Assembly: GCF_015291625.1 (NCBI RefSeq)
Contig: NZ_CP030047.1
Location: 7,998,001-8,062,000, forward strand
DNA from: Bradyrhizobium sp. CCBAU 53421
Lineage (GTDB): Bacteria > Pseudomonadota > Alphaproteobacteria > Rhizobiales > Xanthobacteraceae
Length of the DNA stretch: 64,000 nt
Direction: 5' to 3'
Made by a program: the position numbers and the translations under genes. The notes under the pieces were generated by a model. It saw nothing but the letters and a program-made list of their open reading frames with translations, was not told where the DNA came from and did no database searches. Positions 27,730 through 37,548 of this stretch are shown here, in pieces; position 1 is the first letter of the stretch, and every line of letters begins with the position of its first letter.

Positions 27730-30700
27730 TCAGAACTTCACGTTGAGGGTGGCATTAAGTCCGTTCTGGGTGATGCCTGAACCGAACTGGCCTTGATAGG
27801 TGATGCCAAGGGTGCTGTTGCTCGAAAGTTGGAAGTCCAGACCGGATTTCACGAGTGCCACATCCTTGCCAACGGATACGCCTGAAGCTGCAAACGCGCT
27901 GGAACCTGCAGCAAAGCTGGCAGTCGGCAGCGGAATAATGTCACCTAGGGCATGACGCCAGCCAACGTCAGCGCGCGCAGTCATGGCAATGTGGCCAAGT
28001 TGAACACGGGTGGTCGCGTAGACGCCAAGCGCGGAGAGCGTCGTATCCATCGTGTCAGCGCGAACATCAAGCGCCGCCCCGTTCAATCCCCTTTCGTAAA
28101 AAGCATCCGTCGCGACGCGAACGTGGGCGAGATTGGCATAGGGTTCGATCATGGAATACTTGCCGAGATGGACTTTGTAGCCCAATTCTCCAAAGATCTG
28201 GAAAGTGCGTGCATCGTGATCCGAGATCAAGTTGTCGTTGAACCCTGGGAACCGAACGTTGCGACTCATCTCAAGATCATGCCATGTATAGGCAATGCCT
28301 GAGCGGAGGGCGAGGGTTCCTTCCGGCAGGGTCCACTCGGTGCCTGCATAGGTCCCGACCGTGTAATTGTCACTGCGGCCTGAAGAAGAAGCCGCGTCAG
28401 CCTTGAAAGTGGAGCGGCTATAGCCCGCAAGAACACCGAAGCGCCAGTCCTCAAATATCGGCCTGTCGATCCCGGTCATGAAGCCGCTGATGCTGGATCT
28501 GGTGCTTGCGGCATTGCCGTCACCTGATTGGGTCGTCCATCCGCCAAAGGCAGAAGCCCACGCGGCATAACCCTGCAGGTCATAGGATGGCGGATTAGAA
28601 GACACCGCGGCGATCGCACTGATGGCGGAGGCAGATTCGCTACCCGGCCTTTTCTGCTCAGGACCATAACCGATTGCCGCCATCGCTGATGATGGCGCCC
28701 CGCCAAACGCCTGTTCCAGGCGGTCGTAGACCGCCGATCGCGCATAGAAGCTGTCATTGATACGTCTACCCTGTTCGGACGCATAGATGGAGGGCGAGAG
28801 CTGTCGCAGCGCAGATGTCACCGCCGTGCCGTTGGGCGAGGAAAAGTCGAGTGCCGCGACGAGCGGGTGCAGCCCCGACGCAGCGTTGCCGGCGACTTGA
28901 TCGAGCGCCGCGCCTACCGCGCGGCTGTTGGCATCGGCCCCATATCGTGAGTAAGCATCGGATGGGCGGGAGAGTGTCAACGCATAGGTGTTGCCGCCCT
29001 CGGCCGTAGCACTCGCCAGCAAGGTTGGCGATTGGAGCGATGTCGTCACGTTCGTAAACGAGCCCGTGAGATTTGTTGCAGTTAGCCACTGGTTGGAGGA
29101 GAAGCTGAAGCCGCTGCCATACCAGCCGCGCTGCGGGGTGATCGTGAGCGTGCCCTCGAGCGTCGCATTGCCGTTCACCACCAGACGGCTGAACGCACCG
29201 CTATCATTCACCGCGACCTGCAAGCGACCGGTCGAGGTCTGCACATAGTCGCCATTTACCGTTATGCTGTTGTCAAGGCGACCGACAAGCGGCGCGACAG
29301 CACCGCTATTGGTGAAGCGGCCATCGGTATTGAGCAGATAACTGCCATTGCCGGACAAGGTTGCGCTCTGTGCGACAGTTGCGTCATACAGTTCATGATT
29401 TCCGGTAAACAGCGTGACGCCGCCCGACAACTGCAACGACAGGTTGCGTCCAATAATATTCCCTTCATAACGGGCCGCAAAGCTTTGGTCTGGCTCCTGC
29501 GTTGAGTGACCGTTCGCATCAGGCGTCATACCGAATGTCAATTTGGTCAGGCGTAGAGCACCGTTCTCGTCAAGCTGGGCGTAGTCAGACAGGATGTCCC
29601 CTGACAGCATTGCGCCACGCATTACGTTGATCTCGCCGACATAACCGTTGTTCGACATGTACATCGCTGCATGACTACCAGCCAGGCGCCCGGTCAGATC
29701 GAACTTGCTGACGAGGGGACCCTCGATTTCGTTCAGCATCGGCGCCGCTTTATTGCCGATCGTGCGAATATACGATCCACGATATTCATAGTCATTACCC
29801 ATCGCGTTGTTGCCAAAGTCAAAACTTGCTGCGATGCCATGCTCGCCGAGAGCCTGCACGTTTCCGCGCTGAGTAAACGTATGATCCTTGCCATAGGCGA
29901 AAATGACGCCGCGCCCATAGGCGCCGTCGGCGTATACGCGGGTCCCAGGCGGAATTATGATCTGATTGTTTTCGCCATCGACGCGGATGCCGGCGCCGCC
30001 TGCTCCCTTCGAAAGCAGGTCGGCATGCTGAACCACAGCATTGCCGCTGCCATAGACGTGCAGCCCTAGTCCGAGCGTGGCTATGTTGTATGTATTTGGC
30101 AGATAGCCGGTGCCGTCGGCGTTACGAGCGAAGAAGGGATGGTCGTTTACCAGATTCAGGCCGTTTCCGTAGATTGAATAGCCGAAGAATTTGCGCCGAT
30201 CGATGCTGTAGCCGATGTCCTGCAAGGCGGCGATCTCCGCCTCCATCAAAGAGGTGTAGTTGCGGTATGCCTGGTGGCTCATCAGGCTGTTCTTAAGCTC
30301 GATGTGCGAGGCGAAGGGAACATCCCGGCGTTGACCATGCTCGTCCATCACTCGCACCGGAATACCTGGCATCGCGCCAGCGAGCACTTCACTCACATGC
30401 TTGCCGGCGAAATACCCCCGATCGCGACGCAGGTCAAAAACCTCGTCAGTTCGCGGGTTCGCGCAGACGGCGCAATAGATCGTCTGTCCAGGTTTGGCTT
30501 GTTTGCCATTGTCGTCGTACAAATGCTCTGTCCAGGCATTTGTCTTTTCCGGGAAATAGGTTGATAGCAGCCCAGGGAAATCCGGGGATGGTTCATAGCC
30601 GATAGTACTGCCGATGCCGAGATCATGGCCGAGCTCATGGATCATTACCGGAGTAAGACCTATCTTTGGAGTCATCGGCAATTGCGAAGGGATGTATGCT

Positions 30701-31143
30701 TCGGATGCAAACCCCATCTGGCCGATTGTAACCATGGCATGCGCGCCGTATTGCAGCTCGCCCGGATCTTGACCCGTGAGTGCCGCCTGCACTTTGGTGC
30801 CGCCACCGGGGGACGTATCGAAATTGGCATATGCGGTGTTAGCGCGAATTCCACCAATGTTGACGACGGCCGGCGACTGCCCCGGCATGACGTTGATGAT
30901 CTCGGCCCAATGCCGAATCGCCGCAAGCGAATGATCTACTTCCCACTGCGGCAAATTCCGGAGCGAACGCTGCCCGCTGTCACCTCCTTCCCAATAAGGG
31001 CCATCGCCGATACCGAATATCCGCGCCCGCATGAAGGGCACGCCGTTCGAATCGCTGACATCGTAAGTTTCAACGGCCCTACTGGGCGAACCTAGCAAAG
31101 CATTAACCGCAAGTATGATGGTCGTAACTGTCTTCGTCTTCAT
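27730..31143 (-). CDS. Autotransporter with zinc-metalloprotease motif
   Basis: 1137 residues. A signal peptide (MKTKTVTTIILAVNALLGSP) leads into a passenger with the zinc-binding HELGHDLGIG motif (H169, E170, H173), the HExxHxxG form of secreted metalloproteases, followed by SLMSHQAYRNYTSLMEAEIAALQDIGYSID, a metzincin-like Met-turn region. A long beta-helix-like stretch with autotransporter repeats (LSGNGSYLLNTDGRF, NGDYVQTSTGRLQVAV, LVVNGNATLEGTLTI) ends in a ~280-residue outer-membrane barrel (AWASAFGGWTTQSGDGNAAS to LNATLNVKF, with terminal Phe). It should be surface-displayed or released. No tts box precedes it, so type V secretion is expected. ATG 31143 chosen for the signal peptide; the ribosome site is weak. 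Confidence 0.9.
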   Translation of the reverse strand: MKTKTVTTIILAVNALLGSPSRAVETYDVSDSNGVPFMRARIFGIGDGPYWEGGDSGQRSLRNLPQWEVDHSLAAIRHWAEIINVMPGQSPAVVNIGGIRANTAYANFDTSPGGGTKVQAALTGQDPGELQYGAHAMVTIGQMGFASEAYIPSQLPMTPKIGLTPVMIHELGHDLGIGSTIGYEPSPDFPGLLSTYFPEKTNAWTEHLYDDNGKQAKPGQTIYCAVCANPRTDEVFDLRRDRGYFAGKHVSEVLAGAMPGIPVRVMDEHGQRRDVPFASHIELKNSLMSHQAYRNYTSLMEAEIAALQDIGYSIDRRKFFGYSIYGNGLNLVNDHPFFARNADGTGYLPNTYNIATLGLGLHVYGSGNAVVQHADLLSKGAGGAGIRVDGENNQIIIPPGTRVYADGAYGRGVIFAYGKDHTFTQRGNVQALGEHGIAASFDFGNNAMGNDYEYRGSYIRTIGNKAAPMLNEIEGPLVSKFDLTGRLAGSHAAMYMSNNGYVGEINVMRGAMLSGDILSDYAQLDENGALRLTKLTFGMTPDANGHSTQEPDQSFAARYEGNIIGRNLSLQLSGGVTLFTGNHELYDATVAQSATLSGNGSYLLNTDGRFTNSGAVAPLVGRLDNSITVNGDYVQTSTGRLQVAVNDSGAFSRLVVNGNATLEGTLTITPQRGWYGSGFSFSSNQWLTATNLTGSFTNVTTSLQSPTLLASATAEGGNTYALTLSRPSDAYSRYGADANSRAVGAALDQVAGNAASGLHPLVAALDFSSPNGTAVTSALRQLSPSIYASEQGRRINDSFYARSAVYDRLEQAFGGAPSSAMAAIGYGPEQKRPGSESASAISAIAAVSSNPPSYDLQGYAAWASAFGGWTTQSGDGNAASTRSSISGFMTGIDRPIFEDWRFGVLAGYSRSTFKADAASSSGRSDNYTVGTYAGTEWTLPEGTLALRSGIAYTWHDLEMSRNVRFPGFNDNLISDHDARTFQIFGELGYKVHLGKYSMIEPYANLAHVRVATDAFYERGLNGAALDVRADTMDTTLSALGVYATTRVQLGHIAMTARADVGWRHALGDIIPLPTASFAAGSSAFAASGVSVGKDVALVKSGLDFQLSSNSTLGITYQGQFGSGITQNGLNATLNVKF

Positions 31144-32063
31144 ACTACACTTTCTATTCGAGCGGGTCTGCTCGAGGCATTGATTGCGGGCGCGCTCTGC
31201 CAAATCCAACTTTGCGCGCCCATGCACGCAGATGCGCGAGCGTATTGGTCAGACTCGGCCGTGCACCTTCGCGGGGCCATAGCCCGACGGCAGCGCGTCA
31301 ATGCAAAAGGAAGGCTATTTCCCTGGGTTGGCCTTGATGAAACCAAGTCCACTCACGGAGGTGGGTCCCCATAGCTGGTGACTTGATTTCAAATTCCTGG
31401 AGCTCAGATTCTGGCACATCACATTTGCCATTTGCGTCCCGCCGAGCCGCGGCTCGCCTGACCGACTATGACCGCTTGATGCCTGCGGCGCCGCGCCGAT
31501 GTCGATCAGTTTCATGGTGACGTTAACAATGCGAACCCCTATTGTCTTTGATCGCGCGAAGATCCTGCATTCTGCAGCAGACCAATCCGACAAGGCGGCG
31601 GCCGCGCGCAACTAACAAGCAGCAGAGCAAAAGCCGGGCCAAATCGCCTGATCCGCCTACCGTGCGCAACCAGCCGAACGCAGCAGCACGCGGCGGTCCT
31701 TCGTGTGAAAAGTGGTCACTGCCTGTTCGGTGCTCGCCAATATTGTCGCAAACGCGCCATTGCACGGGAGCACAACGACCGGCCCGCCCGACAAATTGCA
31801 GCGCAGTTCCTTTGTTCATCTTCGCTGGCGATGCCGCGATCGATCAGTTCAAGATCTAATAAAAGGAGCTGCAGCAGACAGGCATTTTTATTGCACTCAA
31901 CGCCCCGAGCTCGCCCTGGCCTGCGTCAGGCACATGTGGAGCTCCGGAGCGCGTAGCCAGCCATCTGAAGCTAGACGACCTTTAGAGAAAGTGGAATGCA
32001 ACGTGCGCGACTTGGCCGATCTAAATGTTCGAGCACGGCGATCGTGCTCGAGACGGATCGAGG
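31144..32063. other. Long intergenic region, nothing recognised
   Basis: About 920 bases between divergent autotransporter and MFS genes. Overlapping frames are compositional only. I see no RNA gene, tts box or nod box in it. Confidence 0.35.
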
Positions 32064-33380
32064 ATGGCCGGGCAATTCACTCGGAAGAAGCTGGGGCCGG
32101 TCCTCATTGCGGCAGACCAACGCTTGACCGGACACGCCGTGTTGGGTGCAACGATCGGCAATATTCTCGAATTCTACGACTTCGGGACCTATAGCTTCTT
32201 CGCTATCCAGATCGGTCAGGCGTTTTTCCCGGCAAGCGACCCGTTCGCCAGCCTCATGATGTCGCTCGCGACGTTTGGCGCCGGTTTTGTGACGCGACCG
32301 ATCTGGGCCATCGTACTGGGCTCGTACTCGGATCGGGTCGGGCGCCAGCCCGCGATGACCACCAGCTTTGCAATGATGAGCACCGCGATCCTTGTGTTGG
32401 CGGTTACACCTTCGTACGAGACAATAGGAATTGCCGCTCCGTTTCTGGTTATTTTCGCACGCTTGGTGCAGGGCTTCGCGCTGGGCGGTGAGGTTGGCCC
32501 GACGACCGCCTATTTGATGGAAGCCGCCCCGGCGGAGGCCCGCGGTCTTGCTGTCTCGTTTCAGCCTGCCAGCCAGCAGATAGCTGCAACCGCCGGAGCG
32601 TTGGTCGGAGAAATACTCTCCCTCACCATGACAAGCGAGGCACTTTATGCGTACGGATGGCGGATCGCACTTCTGCTTGGCGCCGCTACGCTGCCGTTTG
32701 GACTTTGGTTGCGGACCGCCCTGCCCGAAACGTTGCACCGCCCCAAAGCGCCGGCTCCCGTCGTCCGGCCTGTAAGGAGATCGCTTGCCGCTCGCCGCTT
32801 GATAAGTTTGGGTTTCGTTGTTTTGGCCAGCTGCACGATTATCACCTACGTCACGGGATATATGACCACCTATGCGCTGAACACCCTGCAAGTTTCTGCG
32901 CCTCTCGCCTTTGCCACCACGCTCGTCACCAATACGGTAGCAATTGCTGCCGCGCTGCTGGGCGGTTGGCTCGCGGATCGGGCCGGACGCCGCTGCATCA
33001 TGATATGGCCGCAGATCACTGCCTTGCTGATGACCTATCCGGTGTTCTTGTGGATCGTAGAGAGCCGCAGTGCCATCGCGCTTCTCGGAGGCCTCGGCGC
33101 ACTCACCCTGGTCGGAACGATCCCGTACAGCGCCTTCTATGTGAGTATGGCCGAGAGTTTACCCAAGAACATTCGCGGTGGCGCCTTTGCGACGATTTAC
33201 GCTTTTGCGATAGCGATCTTCGGAGGTACAGCTCAACCCATCGTTGCCTGGCTCATCCACGTTACCGGAAACACGCTGGCGCCCGCCTGGTACATGCTTG
33301 TCGCCAGCGGCGCCGGTCTCTGCGCCATGCTGATGATGCCCGAGACCGCGCCGCCGAAAACTTCAAAGCGCTGCGAATAA
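32064..33380 (+). CDS. MFS transporter, metabolite:H+ symporter type
   Basis: 438 residues with about twelve membrane segments. The opening GATIGNILEFYDFGTYSFFA and the loop motif GSYSDRVGRQPAM are those of the metabolite:H+ symporter (citrate/alpha-ketoglutarate/proline) branch of the major facilitator superfamily; RLVQGFALGGEVGPTTAYLME and ADRAGRR follow as expected. ATG 32064 chosen because the family homology begins just after it. It stands alone; substrate unknown but probably a carboxylate or osmolyte. Confidence 0.9.
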   Translation: MAGQFTRKKLGPVLIAADQRLTGHAVLGATIGNILEFYDFGTYSFFAIQIGQAFFPASDPFASLMMSLATFGAGFVTRPIWAIVLGSYSDRVGRQPAMTTSFAMMSTAILVLAVTPSYETIGIAAPFLVIFARLVQGFALGGEVGPTTAYLMEAAPAEARGLAVSFQPASQQIAATAGALVGEILSLTMTSEALYAYGWRIALLLGAATLPFGLWLRTALPETLHRPKAPAPVVRPVRRSLAARRLISLGFVVLASCTIITYVTGYMTTYALNTLQVSAPLAFATTLVTNTVAIAAALLGGWLADRAGRRCIMIWPQITALLMTYPVFLWIVESRSAIALLGGLGALTLVGTIPYSAFYVSMAESLPKNIRGGAFATIYAFAIAIFGGTAQPIVAWLIHVTGNTLAPAWYMLVASGAGLCAMLMMPETAPPKTSKRCE

Positions 33381-33685
33381 AGCCAAGCCTATCGCAGCGC
33401 TGGACGATCTGGTCACAGGTCACTCTCCGGACATATCGCGCTGCGTCATGTCTTCCGGCAAGGAAGTAGATCGGCCTGGGCGATGGCAACGGTTGTCTCG
33501 ATGAAGCGTTTGATTTTTCTAAGGAAGCTCTGGTGTTGCGCCGGGCCTACTTGTCGGGCTTGGGTTGGCTCGGCGAACTTGCCTGCCGCGCTCTTCCAAC
33601 CAAGATCGCCGCTATCGTCTTGGGCCCTCAAAATTCCTGTCAGTCTATTGACCGCTCATGCCGCAAAGGAATTCTTCCGAAGCCC

Positions 33686-33720
33686 GTCAGCTTATCGACA
33701 GCTAAGCCTCATAACGTCAC
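33686..33720 (+). promoter_or_regulatory. tts box, copy B
   Basis: GTCAGCTTATCGACAGCTAA then GCCTCATAACGTCAC: identical over all 35 bases to the box at 13501 although the flanks have diverged. It now drives only a pseudogene fragment, so it may be a decoy TtsI site or may transcribe toward the convergent carotenoid-type gene. Confidence 0.9.
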
Positions 33721-34015
33721 ATGCTTATCCACACTGACGGGTCCCGCTGATCTCTCCTCGATCTGGCGGTGGATAATGGAATGGACCCTAAATAGTATCA
33801 GGCTAGTCAACGCCTCGGACTCCGTGCGGACGTCCTGTGCTTGGCTGCAACCGCCCGGGCGCATGGATCGGCGTGTTTGGCAGTCGCAACCTGGGCCTTG
33901 ATCGCCTGCAATTTTGTTCGTCCCTTATCATCCATCCGCATGACACCTATCGACTCGAAAAACACCGATCCGGCGCACCTTCCTGATTGGCGTAGGAGGC
34001 AGTTAATGGACCCAG

Positions 34016-34340
34016 GGCGGCCCCAGTGAGGCATCACCCACTGCTCCCGAAGCTTCCGAGCGAGTCCATCGGCAAAGTCATCTGTGCGGTCTCACTCTGG
34101 CCGCAGCGGGCCGGGTCGGATCATTGACCAGAGCACGGGTCACGACCGCGATCCAACGAACCCTGAGGCGGCCGCCGCTAGAGCAACGCTTCAGGTGCTC
34201 AACGCCCGCGGCAACCGCTGGCCAGTTTGCCCGAGACATTCCCGGATGAACTCCGCCAGTTCGATGCCGGCGCAATCATGACCGCGCTGCCCGAACCCCT
34301 CCCAAGCGAGCTCAGTGGCTTAGCAACGCTTACGGTGAGC
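34016..34340 (+). pseudogene. Truncated NopM-type LRR effector remnant
   Basis: The ATG at 34016 aligns with the nopM start but reads MDPGRPQ-stop. Downstream sequence matching residues ~10-50 and then ~225-270 of the intact protein is scattered over frames (LQVLNARGN, PETFPDELRQFDAGA, TALPEPLPSELSG). The NEL domain is absent. Confidence 0.85.
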
Positions 34341-34354
34341 CCGTTCCAATCCAA

Positions 34355-35305
34355 TCATCTCGTCCGGGCGTTAGAGCCTGTACCCATAGTGTGGCACGAA
34401 CGCCGCTCTGCCCCAAACGCAACTGGTGAGCTATTCGAACTCGTCAGCCGCAGGACGTGCAGCGCTGCCAACAGCGCCGTAAACACCATCGTCAACAACA
34501 GGATTGCGACAGTGGCTTCCCGGATGTCGTGGACCTGCCAGCCATATCCCCTGGCGTCAACGGCCTCTCCTGTTTGTCCCATCATCCAGGGCACGATGTG
34601 TGTAAGACCGGCACCTAAATAGAAAAGGATGCCTGTCAACGACAACTTGAAGTCCATCCTTGGAAGCGTCAGGATCCAACTTCGGCGCAGATAGAGCGCG
34701 AAAGATTGAAAAATCAACCATGAAGTGAGAAGCCAGCCGAGATAGTTGGAGAGAGGAACACCAAACACTCCACCGCCGTCGTGCCATATCCAAGCCTTGG
34801 CGATAGTCGCATTGGGGGCATCCATCACCAGATCCAATTGGGTCACGACGAACGCGGCGACGACTGGCAGAGCGATCAAGTTGAAAGTCTGATCGAGCTG
34901 ACGATCGGCCCCATCAAGTAGGATCGACGCCACTGTCCACGAAAAATAGCCAGCCCCGAACCAGAACGGTCCGATGATGAGTGGAACGAGGCCGATATTG
35001 GGGAGATCCGCGCCCAACTCGAAATGATAGCGGCCGAATGGAAAGCCCGTAGCGGTGCCAAGGCTTTCCATTGTGAACGCAATCGCGTTGCACAAAACAA
35101 ACAGTATTGAGGCTTGGCGCAGACCATAGTTAAGAGAGGCATGGATCAACGCGCAGGCGATGAAGAGTGCCGCGAGCGCTTGCGCGAGAGGACTTGGATT
35201 CCAAGAGAAGCCGATTGCGGCTGCGACAATGCTGGCGATAGAAGCCCAAAGGGTAATTTTCTGCCAAGTCCAGAGCCCATTGCCGGAAACATCGTCTCGT
35301 CTCAT
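34355..35305 (-). CDS. Carotenoid-biosynthesis (CruF/DUF422-like) membrane protein
   Basis: 316 residues with about eight membrane segments. The block AFTMESLGTATGFPFGRYHF, the PLIIGPFWFGAGYFSWTVAS stretch and the LDLVMDAPNATIAKAWIWHDGGGVFGVPLSNYLGWLLTSW region (conserved DP/W-W-G-P-N-GW) are diagnostic of the carotenoid biosynthesis protein family, which includes the 2'-hydratase CruF. No other carotenoid genes are in the window, so the substrate is uncertain. ATG 35305 chosen as start. Its 3' end is 15 bases from the dead effector copy. Confidence 0.82.
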   Translation of the reverse strand: MRRDDVSGNGLWTWQKITLWASIASIVAAAIGFSWNPSPLAQALAALFIACALIHASLNYGLRQASILFVLCNAIAFTMESLGTATGFPFGRYHFELGADLPNIGLVPLIIGPFWFGAGYFSWTVASILLDGADRQLDQTFNLIALPVVAAFVVTQLDLVMDAPNATIAKAWIWHDGGGVFGVPLSNYLGWLLTSWLIFQSFALYLRRSWILTLPRMDFKLSLTGILFYLGAGLTHIVPWMMGQTGEAVDARGYGWQVHDIREATVAILLLTMVFTALLAALHVLRLTSSNSSPVAFGAERRSCHTMGTGSNARTR

Positions 35306-35459
35306 CGTGTTTGCCCCATTGTAAGTGACGGAACACACAACGAATCGTAACCGGCGTCTCGCACCTCGAAGCGGGCGCTAGGATTTACTCTACGCTCGTT
35401 GAGAATGTGATTGCGCGCGCCGCAACGCGACCTTGCTGTGATCAAGTTCGTCGTCTGCA

Positions 35460-36998
35460 CTACTTCATCATCGCTTCGACCTCTGTACGAAAAGCTTGCC
35501 GCGAATTGTCCCGCGAATAGAACATGTGGCCGCCGGGCAAAACGACAAGCTTGACGCGCGGAGCCGAGGCAAATGGCGGCAACTGATCGAGCAGGATTTG
35601 TGACTCGAAATACGGCGTGACGAGATCAAACAGGCCGTGCCCGACGAGCAATTTCATGGCCCGGTCCGTTGCCAGGATCTGGCGCAATTCGGAGAGCGAT
35701 TCGGGAGGGTTGCGGCCGAAGTCCCAAGCCTGGACGACAGCGCCGTTGGATAGCTCATACGAGCCGCCGGGCCGCCAGTTAAGCTTGCGAGTCAGGAGAT
35801 CGACCGTGGCGCTCGTCAGAGGCGCCAGCAATGTATCGCTCGAGGGATCCCTCGAAACGTGAAGATCCGACTCCGGATATGGATCCAGGCCACGCACCGA
35901 GGCGTCATAATTGCCGACGAGCTTGCCGTTCTTACGATCAAATTCACGACGGAACTCGGCTGGGTCGAAGCGGCCCGCAAGCCGGCGACTCACCGCCTTG
36001 TCAATGCCGGTCAGCGCCGCAGCCTTGTCGGCCAGACGCATGGTTGCTTCCTTGTCCGCCTGGCCCTTGATAAGATCGACCAGATACTCGCCGCGCGCAT
36101 AAGCTTCCACGTCGGCGAGATCGGCTCGCTTTACTGGCCCCTCTGCTTCACGCAGTGTAGCGACATAACTCGGCAGTCTTGCGACGTATTGCAGCAGGCT
36201 CGTGCGCTCGAACTGGCCGGAGTCTAGTCTTGGCGAGACCAAGATCAGGCCCTTGACGCCTATGCCCTGCCGCATCTGCAACTGGTGCACAACCTTTGGC
36301 CCACGAATGCCTCCATAGCTTTCACCCACGATGTATTTCGGCGACAACAGCCGGTCATGCTTTTCGAGCCAACGGCGGACCACCAGCGCGAGCGAGTTGA
36401 CGTCGCCCTCAACGGAGAAGAAGTGCTTGCGCACGTCATCGCTGGTCTTCACAAAACGGCTATAGCCGGTGCCTACCGGGTCGAGAAACACCAGATCGGT
36501 GAAATCGAGCCAGGTTTCCGCGTTTGGCCTCGCCTCCGGAAATGTCGATGGCGTGACCTCGTCAGCATTGATCGGCAGCCGCCAAGGTCCGGCATTGCCG
36601 AGCTGCAGCCAGGCCGATGATGAGCCTGGTCCGCCGTTGAAAAAGAACGTTACCGGGCGTGTGCCGCGATCGGTGCCGTCGAGCTGATAGGAGGTATAGA
36701 CGATGTCAGCTTGCGGCTCGCCCTTGTCGTCGAAAAGGCGGATGGAACCGGCGGTCGCGACGTAAGCAAGTGTCCGTCCAGGGAGCTCGAGTGTGTGCCT
36801 GGTGCTGGAATCCGGCGGCAAGCGATGCGGCTCAGCAGCAGACGGCATACTCGGTGTTTGGCCGGCGCAACTGTTTTGGCCGGACGGCGTCGTGACCCGG
36901 GCGGGCCGCGGTGGATCGTCGGCTTGCGCGCTTCCCATCACCGCGCAGGCAAACAGAATCAGTGCAAGAGAACTGCGGTACAGTGCGATCAGCTGCAT
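35460..36998 (-). CDS. Secreted S10-family serine carboxypeptidase
   Basis: 512 residues from ATG 36998 (AGGAAAA upstream) with a signal peptide (LIALYRSSLALILFACAVMGSAQA-DD). S10 peptidase signatures: oxyanion region FFFNGGPGSSSAWLQ, catalytic serine in YIVGESYGGIRGP, aspartate near VGHGLFDLVTPY and histidine in LPGGHMFYSRDNSR. The family removes C-terminal residues from peptides at acidic pH, so a periplasmic or extracellular peptide-trimming role is expected. It lies 550 bases from the exporter of a RiPP-like locus on the same strand; involvement in peptide trimming is only a suggestion. Confidence 0.92.
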   Translation of the reverse strand: MQLIALYRSSLALILFACAVMGSAQADDPPRPARVTTPSGQNSCAGQTPSMPSAAEPHRLPPDSSTRHTLELPGRTLAYVATAGSIRLFDDKGEPQADIVYTSYQLDGTDRGTRPVTFFFNGGPGSSSAWLQLGNAGPWRLPINADEVTPSTFPEARPNAETWLDFTDLVFLDPVGTGYSRFVKTSDDVRKHFFSVEGDVNSLALVVRRWLEKHDRLLSPKYIVGESYGGIRGPKVVHQLQMRQGIGVKGLILVSPRLDSGQFERTSLLQYVARLPSYVATLREAEGPVKRADLADVEAYARGEYLVDLIKGQADKEATMRLADKAAALTGIDKAVSRRLAGRFDPAEFRREFDRKNGKLVGNYDASVRGLDPYPESDLHVSRDPSSDTLLAPLTSATVDLLTRKLNWRPGGSYELSNGAVVQAWDFGRNPPESLSELRQILATDRAMKLLVGHGLFDLVTPYFESQILLDQLPPFASAPRVKLVVLPGGHMFYSRDNSRQAFRTEVEAMMK

Positions 36999-37548
36999 CG
37001 GGTTTTCCTGGTCCGGCGCGCACCTTGGTACGCGAGACATGACGTCACAACGGCCTTACCAGTAGCTCATGCCGAGGAACTACAAACCCACTAGATCCGG
37101 TAGTGGCGACCACCCTACCGCGAACTAGAATGGTATTTTCCGAAAGCTGGGCGGCTAACAGCTTACGCGGACCATTGAAGTCGATCGCTTTCCACTTGGG
37201 CTAATCCCTCATTTTCCGTCTTGAGCGACTTTTCAAACGAGCGTTGGGTAACATTGGCTAAGATGCATCCCTCGGCTGACGCAGAAGAATTGAGCTCGAC
37301 TGAACCAGCCTTTCACCTGTTACCTATTCCATGCCAGCTGTCGCGCCTTTGAATCGCAAATCGACTGAACATGAACCCTGGCCGGATATTCCCGAGACGA
37401 CGTGGCAGCTCGAACGTCCCGTTCTGTCCAGCTTTAGCCACCGGATTTACCGGCCGGCTGTTCGCAATGGCTTGGTTCGTCTAACTTGCAGACATTCCGT
37501 AATCGGCAATCATAAACCGGCAGACGCGCGGCTGAGCATGCGCCTCGC
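36999..37548. other. Intergenic, nothing supported
   Basis: A plus frame at 37331-37558 (PAVAPLNRKSTEHEPWPDIP onward) has no ribosome site or family resemblance. No signal stands out. Confidence 0.3.

Larger units (their letters stand above)
33455..34340 (+). repeat. Long direct repeat, copy B (dead effector copy)
   Basis: Matches copy A from the GGAAGTAGATCGGC phrase through the tts box, the 290-base leader and the effector start. Relative to copy A, about 300 bases of leucine-rich-repeat coding DNA are deleted after position 34180; the match resumes at text equal to 14491 and fades near 34340. The carotenoid-type gene follows. Confidence 0.85.

Noticed and set aside
34392..34412. TGGCACGAACG resembling a sigma-54 -24 element
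   Set aside because: No TTGC at the required distance, and it falls at the 3' end of the carotenoid-type gene.
36285..37094. Plus-strand frames opposite the S10 carboxypeptidase
   Set aside because: Shadow frames; the minus-strand product carries signal peptide and catalytic motifs.
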